From positions 2,852,001-2,916,000 of the forward strand of contig NZ_CP150302.1 of assembly GCF_038051945.1 (NCBI RefSeq): 64,000 nt of DNA. Reading direction: 5' to 3'. The notes below the pieces were generated by a model that saw only the letters and a program-made list of their open reading frames with translations, was not told the DNA's origin and searched no databases. The position numbers and the translations under genes are program-made. The DNA is from Paenibacillus sp. FSL H3-0469. GTDB lineage: Bacteria > Bacillota > Bacilli > Paenibacillales > Paenibacillaceae. Shown here in pieces: positions 25,755-34,635 of this stretch; positions within the stretch are counted from its first letter, which is position 1, and each line of letters begins with the position of its first letter.

Positions 25755-26375
25755 TCAACTTTCAAATGTCTTGCCACCAGTAAAGACTGGCATCGTATCT
25801 GTCTGAGAATTGTTAACCCCTTCTCTAATCAAAACATTCTTAACCGTTTTCCAGAAAATTTTCATATCGAGCTTTAAATTAATATGATCAACATACCAAA
25901 CATCATAATCAAACTTTTCTTCCCAGCTGATTGTGTTTCTTCCATTCACTTGAGCCCATCCTGATATCCCTGGTGTAACTTCATGTCTACGGTTTTGTTC
26001 AGGCGTATAATATTCAAGATATTTGACTAGCAGAGGACGCGGTCCTATGAAGCTCATATCCCCCTTAAGAATGTTAAACAACTGGGGCAGTTCGTCAATG
26101 CTCGTCTTACGCAAAAAAGAACCTACCTTAGTCATTCTTTGAATATCGGGCAAAAGCTCTCCGAGCTCATCCGTCTCTAAAGACATTGTCCTAAACTTGT
26201 AAACCGTGAAGATTTTGCAGTTTTTCCCTGGGCGTTTTTGCTTAAACAAGACAGGCCCCTTAGAGCTAATCTTCACAGCTATAATTGCTGCTATCATAAA
26301 GGGGGAACTTAATACAACAAGCACACATGCAATGAGCCAATCAACAACCCTTTTTACTACTACGTATGGCCTCAT
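25755..26375 (-). CDS. initiating phosphoglycosyltransferase, PglC-like
   Basis: 206 residues of the bacterial sugar transferase family (small monotopic type). A single N-terminal re-entrant hydrophobic segment (WLIACVLVVLSSPFMIAAII) is followed by SSKGPVLFKQKRPGKN, FTVYKFRTM, the catalytic Asp-Glu pair in LRKTSIDELPQLFNILKGDM, and SFIGPRPLL. It transfers phospho-diNAcBac (or a related sugar) to undecaprenyl phosphate, starting the repeat unit. A GAGG ribosome site precedes the ATG. It heads the pglC-pglD-pglE run. Confidence 0.92.
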   Translation of the reverse strand: MRPYVVVKRVVDWLIACVLVVLSSPFMIAAIIAVKISSKGPVLFKQKRPGKNCKIFTVYKFRTMSLETDELGELLPDIQRMTKVGSFLRKTSIDELPQLFNILKGDMSFIGPRPLLVKYLEYYTPEQNRRHEVTPGISGWAQVNGRNTISWEEKFDYDVWYVDHINLKLDMKIFWKTVKNVLIREGVNNSQTDTMPVFTGGKTFES

Positions 26376-26473
26376 TCACTATCAACCTCTGTTTTCAGAT
26401 AATGAAAATAGCGGATGTTAACCCGCCATCTTCTAGACAATGCCTCTTTTTTGTTAAAGCTTTTCAACGCCTA

Positions 26474-27526
26474 TTATTTCCCCAAACCCTCAGCCGCAGC
26501 TCTTCCATTATCCAATTCAGCCTCAAAAGCTGCTCTATACTGAGCAATAATAGCTGTGCTATATCCATTAGTGTTTAGTTTTTGTTCAGCGTCAGCGATT
26601 ATACTGTTAAATGAGGCTTTAAAAGAAGCTAGTTGCTCTATCCCTTTGGCCTTGATACTTTGCTTAGTTGCAGCATCTGTAGCATTCACATATTCCAAAG
26701 CAATTCCAAACAAAGTAGAAGTACTTTGTGATTTTAGCGCATTTAACTTCGCCTCAGTCTCACTAGTGATACTCTCATAAGAAACCTTACCCGACCCTGT
26801 TCCTGCCGCTCCTGAACCGCCTGCTGCTCCACCTGGTTCAGCCGCTGGGGTTGCTGCTGGTGCCGGTGTTGCACTTGCAGATGGACTAGTTCCCTTGTCG
26901 GTTGGTTTCGCAGAAGCTGTATTTTCTTCGTAGTTCTTGGAATTTGCAGTGATGGTTTTTGTTTTCGAATTCCAGCTAATGGAATTTCCTGCAGATTCCG
27001 ATAAGAATCTTAGGGGGACATAGATGGAGCCGTTCAACAGGTAACTGGACTGTCCTTTGGGTAACGCCTTGGTGCTCCCGCTAAATACATAACTTGCATT
27101 AACGTTGTTGAGGGTAATATTCTTAGCTGCAAAAGAAGGACTGGAAGTCGCATTCATCAGGTATTCCTTGATGACTACCATCTCTGAGCTGCTTGGCTCA
27201 GCTACGGTTACCTTCAGATTCTTGGCATCCCAGCTCACGCTCTTCTGCAAGGCATAAGACATGAAGCGCAAAGGAACATAGGTAGTGTTATTGTACATGA
27301 ACACATGTTGTCCAGCTGGCGGCTGTAGTGCAACACCATCGAATAGCATGGTTACATCCACATTCTGAACTTTGATAGAATTGGATGCTTTGATAGGCGC
27401 TGCTGTTGTAGTTGCTACAGGGGTAGCAGCTGCTACGGTGGTAACTGGAGCCGATGCTGTCAGAGGCTCACAGCCCATTAAGGCTACGCTCAGAAGTGCT
27501 GCTGCGGGAATCTTGATCTTGAACAT
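26474..27526 (-). CDS. stalk-domain (copper amine oxidase N-like) lipoprotein
   Basis: 350 residues. A lipoprotein signal (AAALLSVALMGC, Cys about 19) is followed by two stalk domains, seen as paired strings VDVTMLFDGVALQPP...YVPLRFMSYAL and VNASYVFSGSTKALP...YVPLRFLSESAG. Then a low-complexity Ser/Ala/Pro/Gly linker (about 205-245) and a helical C-terminal part. Such domains are common in exported Bacillota proteins and are thought to bind or display on the envelope; no enzyme activity is implied. It sits inside the glycan operon, two bases after the anchor-protein gene, so a role in holding or assembling the polysaccharide is possible. Confidence 0.75.
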   Translation of the reverse strand: MFKIKIPAAALLSVALMGCEPLTASAPVTTVAAATPVATTTAAPIKASNSIKVQNVDVTMLFDGVALQPPAGQHVFMYNNTTYVPLRFMSYALQKSVSWDAKNLKVTVAEPSSSEMVVIKEYLMNATSSPSFAAKNITLNNVNASYVFSGSTKALPKGQSSYLLNGSIYVPLRFLSESAGNSISWNSKTKTITANSKNYEENTASAKPTDKGTSPSASATPAPAATPAAEPGGAAGGSGAAGTGSGKVSYESITSETEAKLNALKSQSTSTLFGIALEYVNATDAATKQSIKAKGIEQLASFKASFNSIIADAEQKLNTNGYSTAIIAQYRAAFEAELDNGRAAAEGLGK

Positions 27527-27528
27527 GC

Positions 27529-28209
27529 CTATTCACTTCCTTTTTCTTGGGCTTTGAGTTGTTCTTCTTCAGCTAAGATCTGATCCCGGGTCTTGCCTTG
27601 GCTGACGCCATACTTCTTGGCAATCTGAGCAAGCTCGTTATACTGCTCTTCTGAGACCTTACCGAGGAGAATACTGCGGGCTTCCCGCTTCTCTTCTGTT
27701 GTTAGACCGCCTTGTGCTAGCTCTTGCAGTCTCTTGATATCTGATACACTCAGCTGCTTGGCTACGATGGCTGCCACATTCGCTTTATCTGTGATCGTTA
27801 CGTTCTCTTGAACTTCCTTGGCCTTGTCCGTTGAAATATGGGCTAATCCATCCACACCCGCAGGGGTTGGCGCAGGAGTGCTTGCAGGCTTGTCCTTACT
27901 TCCCGGATTGTCCGTGCTGGCGGCTGCCGGCTTGGCGTCATTATCGGATGCAGTTGTACTCTCTGGTGCAGCACTTGTAGCCGGGGTAACAGAAGCTGCT
28001 GGCTCCGCAGACGGGTCGCTATCTGCTACCGCAGGCTCAATCACTTGTCCCTGAGGTACAGGGGACGTATTACCGGCTTCCACATCGAAACCTCCTGCCA
28101 TGGAGTTCATCAGCTTATCGACAGCATAATTGGCCGCGAATGCTCCGCCAACACCCAACACCACGATGACCGACAGCGTCCAGATCAATACTTTTTTCCA
28201 TCTTTTCAA
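27529..28209 (-). CDS. single-pass membrane protein with low-complexity linker, function unknown
   Basis: About 226 residues from TTG 28209 (GGAGG seven bases before; the frame extends to 28224). One N-terminal membrane segment (VLIWTLSVIVVLGVGGAFAA), a Ser/Ala/Pro/Thr-rich stretch of about 70 residues, then a charged helical region (DKAKEVQENVTITDKANVAA, TTEEKREARSILLGKVSEEQ). I do not recognise the family. Its place between the pglF-like gene and the stalk lipoprotein, with nearly abutting ends, ties it to envelope assembly of this glycan. Confidence 0.7.
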   Translation of the reverse strand: MKRWKKVLIWTLSVIVVLGVGGAFAANYAVDKLMNSMAGGFDVEAGNTSPVPQGQVIEPAVADSDPSAEPAASVTPATSAAPESTTASDNDAKPAAASTDNPGSKDKPASTPAPTPAGVDGLAHISTDKAKEVQENVTITDKANVAAIVAKQLSVSDIKRLQELAQGGLTTEEKREARSILLGKVSEEQYNELAQIAKKYGVSQGKTRDQILAEEEQLKAQEKGSE

Positions 28210-28232
28210 TTCAGGTACCTCCAACTCTCTAT

Positions 28233-30065
28233 TTAGCTAATGGCTGCCTGGATGACTGGCTGCATCGGTACGATCTGGTTGATCACTTCACGGATGGCTT
28301 CCGCATCTTCAGTGACCACCCGTTCTAACCGTTTGAATTCAAGCTCCATCTGGCTCCGGGTGAAGACATTAGGTCTGCCGATGAAGATCCGGTCATGCTG
28401 AGTAGAACCCAGGTTCTCCTCATCGGTCAGCAGTTCTTCATACAGCTTCTCGCCTTCACGAATGCCTGAGAAGGTGATGTCGATGTCCTTGTAAGGCTCA
28501 TAACCGGACAGTGTGATTAAGTCCTCGGCCAGAGCGAGGATCTTAACCGGTGCTCCCATATCCAGGACAAATACTTCTCCGCCATTCGCGAAGGAGCCGG
28601 ACTGGATCACCAGTTGAACCGCCTCAGGAATAGTCATGAAGTAACGGACCATCTCTGGATGCGTGACGGTGACAGGTCCACCGGCGGCAATCTGCTGCTT
28701 GAAGGCGGGAATGACACTGCCCCGGCTGCCTAATACGTTACCGAAGCGTACCGCAGAGAACTTGGTAGGGCTTGCTACATTGAGACTCTGCACATACATC
28801 TCGGCAATCCGCTTCGTAGCCCCCATAACGCTGGTAGGGTTCACGGCCTTGTCAGACGAGATCATCACGAAGCGCTCTGCACCATACATGTCTGCACAGT
28901 CGGCTACATTGCGTGTCCCGAAGACATTATTCTTGATCGCTTCGGAAGGATTGCGCTCCATCAGAGGAACGTGCTTATGTGCTGCCGCATGAAAGACCAC
29001 CTGCGGCTTGTAGCTCTGGAATACATCCATTAACCGGGTTCGGTCCTGAACGTCAGCAATCACGGTCACGATCTCCAGGTAAGGGAAGCTCTTGCGCAGC
29101 TCCATCTCAATCGTATAGATACTGTTCTCACCGTGCCCTAGAATCATCAGCTTGTCCGGTGCAAAAGGAGCGATCTGGCGGCATAGCTCTGATCCGATCG
29201 AACCGCCCGCGCCCGTAACCAGCACGGTCTTGTTATGAACATAGCCTAGAATACTGTTCATATCTGCAACAATCGGCTCACGGCCCAGAAGATCCTCTAC
29301 GCTGACATCGCGGAGCTTCTTGACAGAGATCTTGCCTGCGATCAGGTCATTCAGAGCCGGGATAATCTTCAGCTTCGCGCCTGTAGCCTTAGCCAGATTA
29401 ATAATCTCGGATATTTGGGTTCTGGAGACCGAGGGCATGGCGATAATAATCTCGTGAATCTCCTTGTCCTTCACAAGCCGCGGAATGTCATAACGGTTAC
29501 CCAGTACGGGTACACCCAGAATGGACAGGTGATATTTATCTGCGCTGTCATCAATGAATCCAACCAGCCGGGTGCTTGCGAAGGACGGACCCATCATCTC
29601 TTTGGCAATTAGAATTCCGCAATCTCCGGCCCCTACAATAAGTGTATGAGTCTCCGTGTCCTTATTGTTGCTCCGGTCATTGCGGAAGACTCTCCAGAAG
29701 AACCGGGCTCCCCCAACCAGTAACAGAATCGTCTCCATCGACCTTATTTGTATACTGAAGGGTACACGCTCCGGCAGAATGATATAGGCTGCTGCAAAAG
29801 ATAGTACTGAGCCTACCACAATAGCTTTGAGGACGGATATAATCTCGTTAATACTGGCATATTGCCACATTCTGCGGTACAGCCCGAAGTAGACCAGGCT
29901 CCCACCGATAGCCGCTGTTGAGATCATTCCGAAGACGATCATCTGCACCACGTAGTCCGGTGGAATCTCATTGTAGAACCGGAACAGGTAAGACGTCACG
30001 ATGCTGAACCATATGATCGCAATATCGATCATGAATAAGACCAACACTCTGGTTTTTGCTGTCAT
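28233..30065 (-). CDS. membrane-bound UDP-GlcNAc 4,6-dehydratase, PglF/CapD-like
   Basis: 610 residues from ATG 30065 (TTGGAGG eight bases upstream). Four N-terminal membrane segments, a CoA-binding-like Rossmann domain (LIVGAGDCGILIAKEM) and a C-terminal extended SDR domain: VTGAGGSIGSELCRQI, AAAHKHVPLMERNPSEA, and the catalytic ISSDKAVNPTSVMGATKR. The ATKR form with Met instead of Tyr is typical of PglF/WbpM/CapD dehydratases. It makes UDP-4-keto-6-deoxy-GlcNAc, the substrate of the PglE-like aminotransferase. CapD-type names are also used for this family. Confidence 0.93.
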   Translation of the reverse strand: MTAKTRVLVLFMIDIAIIWFSIVTSYLFRFYNEIPPDYVVQMIVFGMISTAAIGGSLVYFGLYRRMWQYASINEIISVLKAIVVGSVLSFAAAYIILPERVPFSIQIRSMETILLLVGGARFFWRVFRNDRSNNKDTETHTLIVGAGDCGILIAKEMMGPSFASTRLVGFIDDSADKYHLSILGVPVLGNRYDIPRLVKDKEIHEIIIAMPSVSRTQISEIINLAKATGAKLKIIPALNDLIAGKISVKKLRDVSVEDLLGREPIVADMNSILGYVHNKTVLVTGAGGSIGSELCRQIAPFAPDKLMILGHGENSIYTIEMELRKSFPYLEIVTVIADVQDRTRLMDVFQSYKPQVVFHAAAHKHVPLMERNPSEAIKNNVFGTRNVADCADMYGAERFVMISSDKAVNPTSVMGATKRIAEMYVQSLNVASPTKFSAVRFGNVLGSRGSVIPAFKQQIAAGGPVTVTHPEMVRYFMTIPEAVQLVIQSGSFANGGEVFVLDMGAPVKILALAEDLITLSGYEPYKDIDITFSGIREGEKLYEELLTDEENLGSTQHDRIFIGRPNVFTRSQMELEFKRLERVVTEDAEAIREVINQIVPMQPVIQAAIS

Positions 30066-30106
30066 TTTCAGTGCCTCCAAAAATAACATTTTATCTATTA
30101 AACAAT

Positions 30107-30793
30107 TCAATTGCCATAGTAGTAATAGTAGTAGCCCTCACTGGCCTTGCGCTTCACGTTGTTAAGGACCACGCCCAGCATCTTAGCCCCGACCCGGTCC
30201 AGATTGTCCTTGGCCTTCGCTGCAATATCGCGCTTCACTTTACCGTAGCTGACCACCATGATTACGCCATCACTCTTGGACGCAACAATCTGTGCATCTG
30301 TAACAGCCAATAGCGGCGGAGTATCAATAAGAATTACATCAAATAACTGGCGCAGCTCCTGAAGCACCGCACTCATCCGGTTGGAGGCCATCATCTCCGC
30401 AGGGTTCGGAGGAATCGGGCCGGAGGTCATCAGTGAGAGGTTGTTCACACCGGATTCCTGAATCACCTCGGACAGATTCGCCTGCTGCGAGAGCAGGGAG
30501 GACAACCCGTACCGGTTACTCAGAGAAAAAGTCTTATGCGCCGTTGGCTTACGCAAGTCACCGTCAATCAGCAGCACCTTCTTATCGGCCTGCGCGTATG
30601 CAGCCGCCAGGTTAGCAGTAACGGTTGATTTTCCTTCCTCCGGTCCGGAAGAAGTGACCATAATAATCTGGATCTGTTCATCTACAGAGGAGAAATCAAT
30701 GTTCGTACGCAGTGCCCGAAAGGCCTCAGATACCGGCGAACGCGGGTTGGTCACGGTGATCAGATGGCGCTGTTTATTTGGCTGCTGTGACAT
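30107..30793 (-). CDS. BY-kinase (CpsD/CapB/YwqD family tyrosine kinase)
   Basis: 228 residues: Walker A SSGPEEGKSTVTANLA, Walker A' VLLIDGDLRKPTAH, Walker B VILIDTPPLL, and a C-terminal tyrosine cluster of six Tyr (GYYYYYYGN). This is the cytoplasmic kinase half of a bacterial tyrosine kinase; autophosphorylation of the Tyr cluster cycles with the PHP phosphatase (here at 33752) and controls polymer length and export. It overlaps the activator gene by 20 bases. Confidence 0.95.
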   Translation of the reverse strand: MSQQPNKQRHLITVTNPRSPVSEAFRALRTNIDFSSVDEQIQIIMVTSSGPEEGKSTVTANLAAAYAQADKKVLLIDGDLRKPTAHKTFSLSNRYGLSSLLSQQANLSEVIQESGVNNLSLMTSGPIPPNPAEMMASNRMSAVLQELRQLFDVILIDTPPLLAVTDAQIVASKSDGVIMVVSYGKVKRDIAAKAKDNLDRVGAKMLGVVLNNVKRKASEGYYYYYYGN

Positions 30794-31556
30794 GCTCTAG
30801 TTCCCCCGCCTTTCTGCTCTGTGTCTGAGCCTGCTGCCCGGTAGTCTTGGTTTCTTCCTGGCCCAGCCGGGTAATCATAGCTATAGTCGGAAGTCCAAGG
30901 TATTTCTTAATGTCGTCTTCTGTCTTCAGCGTATCATCGAGATACTCCAGCAGGAAGGCAATCCCCAGGCCGATCATCAGGGATACGATAAAAGCAATCG
31001 CGAGGTTCATGACCACATTCGGCTCTACCGGTCCGGGTGCGACTGGCGGATTAAGCTTGGCTTCGTTGAGGATGGACACATTCTGTACGTTGAACAAGGA
31101 CGGAATCTCCTGCTTAAATACAAGTGATATGGCATTCACGATCTCTGCGGCTCTCTGGTATGAATTATCTCGAACGACAAGTGTCATCACCTGCGTATTA
31201 TTTACAGAACTCACGTTAACCTTCTTCAGCATTTCCTCTGCCGTAATCCCGAATTGCGGATAGTTCTTGGCCACAACATCGAGGATCGCCGGAGTCTTGA
31301 TAATTTCCTTGTACGTATTGATCAGCTGAATGTTGGTATTAATCTGATTCAGATCCAGCTGCGCCGCCGTAGCTTGGGTAGGCGTCTGATTAACAATGAT
31401 CTTCGTTGAAGCTTCATAGACCGGATTCTTGATATATAAGCTGTAGATCCCGGCAAGAACACAAGCCACGATAACAATGCTGATAATCATCCACAGTCTC
31501 TTCCTGACAATCTGGAAATAATCGCGCAAATCCAATTCTTGTGCTGACAAGTGCAT
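30774..31556 (-). CDS. chain-length determinant/kinase activator (Wzz, CapA/YveK-like)
   Basis: 260 residues with two membrane segments (MIISIVIVACVLAGIYSLYI near 33-52 and NLAIAFIVSLMIGLGIAFLL near 185-204) around an extracytoplasmic Wzz domain (KIIVNQTP, IKTPAILDVVAKNYP), and a short cytoplasmic tail that activates the BY-kinase. GGAGGG lies only three bases before ATG 31556, so TTG 31550 may be the true start. It is the first gene of the polysaccharide operon. No separate strong promoter is seen in the 32-base gap to the SLH-gene terminator. Confidence 0.92.
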   Translation of the reverse strand: MHLSAQELDLRDYFQIVRKRLWMIISIVIVACVLAGIYSLYIKNPVYEASTKIIVNQTPTQATAAQLDLNQINTNIQLINTYKEIIKTPAILDVVAKNYPQFGITAEEMLKKVNVSSVNNTQVMTLVVRDNSYQRAAEIVNAISLVFKQEIPSLFNVQNVSILNEAKLNPPVAPGPVEPNVVMNLAIAFIVSLMIGLGIAFLLEYLDDTLKTEDDIKKYLGLPTIAMITRLGQEETKTTGQQAQTQSRKAGELEHVTAAK

Positions 31557-31587
31557 TTCCCTCCAAGCTGTAAATTCTTATATTCTC

Positions 31588-31623
31588 CAAAAAAGTGCCC
31601 CCTCTCTAAACGACGAGAGGAGG
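31588..31623 (-). terminator. terminator between SLH gene and polysaccharide operon
   Basis: A 9-bp stem (CCTCCTCTC with GAGAGGGGG, one G-U pair), 8-base loop, then GCAC and six U on the minus strand. It follows the SLH gene by 20 bases and sits right before the polysaccharide operon. Confidence 0.85.
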
Positions 31624-31643
31624 CTCTCCACAATACTATTTAC

Positions 31644-33665
31644 TTACTTGAAGTTGATGGTGCGGTAGATAATCACTGCAGCTTCAGCACGTGTAGCTGT
31701 GTTGTTAGGGTTGAACTTGCCGGCGTTGCCGATAACCAGGTTATTGCTGGCAGCAAAGGCTACTCCGTCTTTCAGGGAAGCAGCGATCTTGCCTGCATCG
31801 GAGAACTGGCTCAGGGAGCTGACACTAGTTGCAGCATCTGGCTTCTGCGACTTCACGGCACGGGCAATCATTGTTGCCATTTCTGCGCGCGTAATCGTTG
31901 CACTAGGATCGAACTGGGCTGCACTGCGTCCAGTAATGATGCCCTTCTCAGCAGCAACAGCTACATAAGGAGCATACCAGGCAGTGGAGCTTACATCGCC
32001 GAAGCTCTGCTTCGCGGAGTTGTTCTCCAGGTTCAGTGCGCGGATCAGCATCTTGGCGAATTCTGCACGGGTTACATTGCTCTTCGGAGCAAAGTTACCG
32101 TTGCCTACGCCTTCAATAGCGCCCTTAGCTGCTACAACCGAGATCTGTCTTCCAGCCCAGGCTTGAACACTTGCAACATCCTTGAAGCTGACTTTGTTCT
32201 CCAGTACAGCGTAGGAGGAGAAGCCGTCACGCGGTTCAGTGATGTAATCACCATCTACAACACCGCCCTGGTATTGCAGTTCTTTGTAGACTACCTTCGC
32301 AACGGACAGCAATTCTTTGTCAAGGCCTTCTGTATTCTTAAGCGGCAGCTTGATGATGATTGGCTGCTTGAAGGTGGATGTAACCACACCGCCCACAGTC
32401 AATTCGAAATCATACACGCTGGATGCCAGCTTCATGCTGGACAGGGAAGTTACGGTTGTATCTGCTACAGTGGAAGTAGTCAGTGTAATAGCTTCACTGA
32501 ACTGTCCTACTGGAATCGTTACGGTCAAGCCGTTGAAGGTAATTGCAATGTTGGCAATGCCTTTGGCCTTGGCTGCTTCGATGATTGCTTTGGACAATGG
32601 TACTTCTACTGTTGCCGCATTCACTGTACCCAGGTTCAGGGTCAGTGTAAGACCTGTCTTACCGGCATTAGCTGCAACCAGTGCATCAAAGGCTTTCAGT
32701 ACGTCAGCATCTACGAGCTTCAGGGTTGCTTTGTCGCCAACAATCGTTACCAGCTTGGATACATCGTATACTCCTGGTGTAGCTGTAGGGTTCGTAACTG
32801 GAGTTGTTACTGTGCCGTTGCCGCCGCTAGTATTACCACCAGGGGTTCCCGGCTCAGTAGTTCCGCCACTAGTCGGGTAAGCTCTCAGATAAGCTAAAGC
32901 AAGGGCCTTCACAGCAGGCGTAGTTGTTGGAACTGTATCCTTCAGGTTCTTCAGACTGCGCTTAATATCAGCAGGAGTAATATTCAAGTTGTATACCACT
33001 TGACTTACTGTTAGTCCACCCTCAACTGTGTTATGGTTCAGAACTTTGGTGATGGCTTCATCCAGCAATGCATTGAAAGCCTCATTAGTGCTGGAAGCAT
33101 TCGCAAGCAGGTTCACCAATTCGGCACCGGACTTATTGCTAATCAATGTACGAAGTTCAGCTTCAACACCTTTGTCGCCGAACAGGAATTCAGTGAAGTC
33201 TTCAGCTGTAAGATTCTTTACGCCAGCCTTATCTGCAATCTTCTTCAGCAAGGTAACGTTGTCCACATTGTAGCGGATTTCCTTAATTGCAGTGTAATCC
33301 TTGTCATACACATCATAAACTACACTGGATACGCTCGTGAACGCTTTATGGGCAGTTGCTAGATCAGCAGTATCCAAGGCAAGCTTGGAAAGCACTGGTT
33401 GGAAAATCTGTTCAAAAACTTCAGCGCTGATATTGCCTGCTTCCTTCTCGTATGCAAGAAGATCTTGTCTCTCTTTTTCTGTCAGCTGAGCATAAATCTT
33501 CTCAACCTTCGCCTTCACATCTGCCTGCGATACTGCTGCTGCGGAAGCTGTACTCACTCCAAAATGTTCAGCCAGCCCCTTGCTGCTGAACGGGAATCCG
33601 GCAACGGATGCCGCTGCCATGCTTACTGCTAGTGTAGATACTGCTAGTTTTTTCTTCAAAGTCAC
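31644..33665 (-). CDS. SLH-domain surface protein
   Basis: 673 residues. A signal peptide (KKKLAVSTLAVSMAAASVAG) precedes a helical N-terminal region (about 50-260), a Gly/Thr/Pro-rich linker (GGTTEPGTPGGNTSGGNG), a beta-rich middle domain, and three C-terminal SLH domains (FKDVAS.QAWAGRQI, FGDVSSTAWYAPYV, FSDAGKIAASLKDG, each followed by TRAE). The start is GTG 33665 with AGAGGTGG upstream. The SLH motifs should bind the secondary wall polymer. Its promoter is strong and it stands between the polysaccharide operon and the phosphatase gene, suggesting a structural surface role. Confidence 0.88.
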   Translation of the reverse strand: MTLKKKLAVSTLAVSMAAASVAGFPFSSKGLAEHFGVSTASAAAVSQADVKAKVEKIYAQLTEKERQDLLAYEKEAGNISAEVFEQIFQPVLSKLALDTADLATAHKAFTSVSSVVYDVYDKDYTAIKEIRYNVDNVTLLKKIADKAGVKNLTAEDFTEFLFGDKGVEAELRTLISNKSGAELVNLLANASSTNEAFNALLDEAITKVLNHNTVEGGLTVSQVVYNLNITPADIKRSLKNLKDTVPTTTPAVKALALAYLRAYPTSGGTTEPGTPGGNTSGGNGTVTTPVTNPTATPGVYDVSKLVTIVGDKATLKLVDADVLKAFDALVAANAGKTGLTLTLNLGTVNAATVEVPLSKAIIEAAKAKGIANIAITFNGLTVTIPVGQFSEAITLTTSTVADTTVTSLSSMKLASSVYDFELTVGGVVTSTFKQPIIIKLPLKNTEGLDKELLSVAKVVYKELQYQGGVVDGDYITEPRDGFSSYAVLENKVSFKDVASVQAWAGRQISVVAAKGAIEGVGNGNFAPKSNVTRAEFAKMLIRALNLENNSAKQSFGDVSSTAWYAPYVAVAAEKGIITGRSAAQFDPSATITRAEMATMIARAVKSQKPDAATSVSSLSQFSDAGKIAASLKDGVAFAASNNLVIGNAGKFNPNNTATRAEAAVIIYRTINFK

Positions 33666-33681
33666 TTGTCATCCACCTCTT

Positions 33682-33710
33682 ATTATGTATTTGTATTAAT
33701 ACTAGTGCAA
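33682..33710 (-). promoter_or_regulatory. SigA-type promoter of the SLH gene
   Basis: On the minus strand TTGCAC, 17 bases, CATAAT, ending 16 bases before the start codon. Spacing is ideal, though the leader would be very short. Confidence 0.6.
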
Positions 33711-33751
33711 GAATCCAGTAATACCCATTCTACCATTAATGACACAGCAGG

Positions 33752-34534
33752 TCACCCTTTACGAGAAAAAAATCCGAACAATCTATGAAGTTTGCTGTTA
33801 GATTGAATAGAATTAACTCGATTAATCTCCTTATTTGCAAGGATATCGCGCGAATTTTGTAGAAAAAAGTCGACTGACTCTGCTCCTAATTCCCGCCGCA
33901 CCACCTCGTAAGCCTGGCTTAATCCAAAGGGACGGTTCACAGAATCATGCGCATCGGATGCAATAATATGCACGGCTTGCTGCCGACATAATTCGAGCGA
34001 CAGCTTCTGCAGCTTACTCCCGAAGACGCCGGCTATACTCTGTGCAGTGACCTGTCCCATGGCACCGAGCTCTATTAACCGCAGCAGCTTGGACGGATCG
34101 GCAGCAATCTCCGCGTTACGTTCAGGGTGGGCGATAACCGGCACCATTCCCTGGATGACCAGCTCATGGCAGGTCTCTTCCATCGTGCGGGGCACCCGGG
34201 AAGAGGGCATCTCCAGCAAAATATACCGGGAACCGGCAAGCGCCAGCAGTTGTCCGCGCTCCAGATCATCGAGCAGTTCTCCGTAAAGGCGGATCTCCTG
34301 CCCCGGCAACACCACCAGCGGATTGCCTGCCTCCTGCAGCTTCGCATTCAGCACCTTCACCGCCGCTTCAATCTCTGAAGCCGGATTCATATAGACTCCG
34401 TTCGCATGGTGGGGGGTAGCTACTACAGTTGTAATACCATCGTTATGGGCGTCAAGCGCCATGGCGAGAGCGGCGTCGTAATCAGCGGCTCCGTCATCCA
34501 TGAAGGGTAGAATGTGGCTATGGATATCTATCAT
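33752..34534 (-). CDS. PHP-type tyrosine-protein phosphatase (CpsB/CapC/YwqE)
   Basis: 260 residues from ATG 34534, where the product begins MIDIHSHILPFMDDGAADYD, the standard PHP N-terminus with metal-binding His residues. Further motifs: VVATPHHANGVY, EIRLYGEL, IAHPERNAE and IIASDAHDSVNRPF. These Mn-dependent phosphatases reverse phosphorylation of the BY-kinase tyrosine cluster. The nearest AAAGGA is 14 bases before the ATG, which is far; the open frame reaches 34600. It is separated from the kinase pair by the SLH gene. Confidence 0.92.
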   Translation of the reverse strand: MIDIHSHILPFMDDGAADYDAALAMALDAHNDGITTVVATPHHANGVYMNPASEIEAAVKVLNAKLQEAGNPLVVLPGQEIRLYGELLDDLERGQLLALAGSRYILLEMPSSRVPRTMEETCHELVIQGMVPVIAHPERNAEIAADPSKLLRLIELGAMGQVTAQSIAGVFGSKLQKLSLELCRQQAVHIIASDAHDSVNRPFGLSQAYEVVRRELGAESVDFFLQNSRDILANKEINRVNSIQSNSKLHRLFGFFSRKG

Positions 34535-34635
34535 ATGTTGTTTATCGGTCCTTTCGTAGAGGATATGTATAGTTTTCGCAAAAAAATACAACCATTCCAC
34601 TAGGAAATGATTGCCATATTTTAAAACAATATCAC

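Noticed and set aside
31551..32897. 448-codon open frame on the plus strand
   Set aside because: It is exactly antisense to the SLH protein gene, is rich in Cys, Gly and Tyr without a recognisable domain, and has no ribosome site. It reflects codon bias of the real gene.
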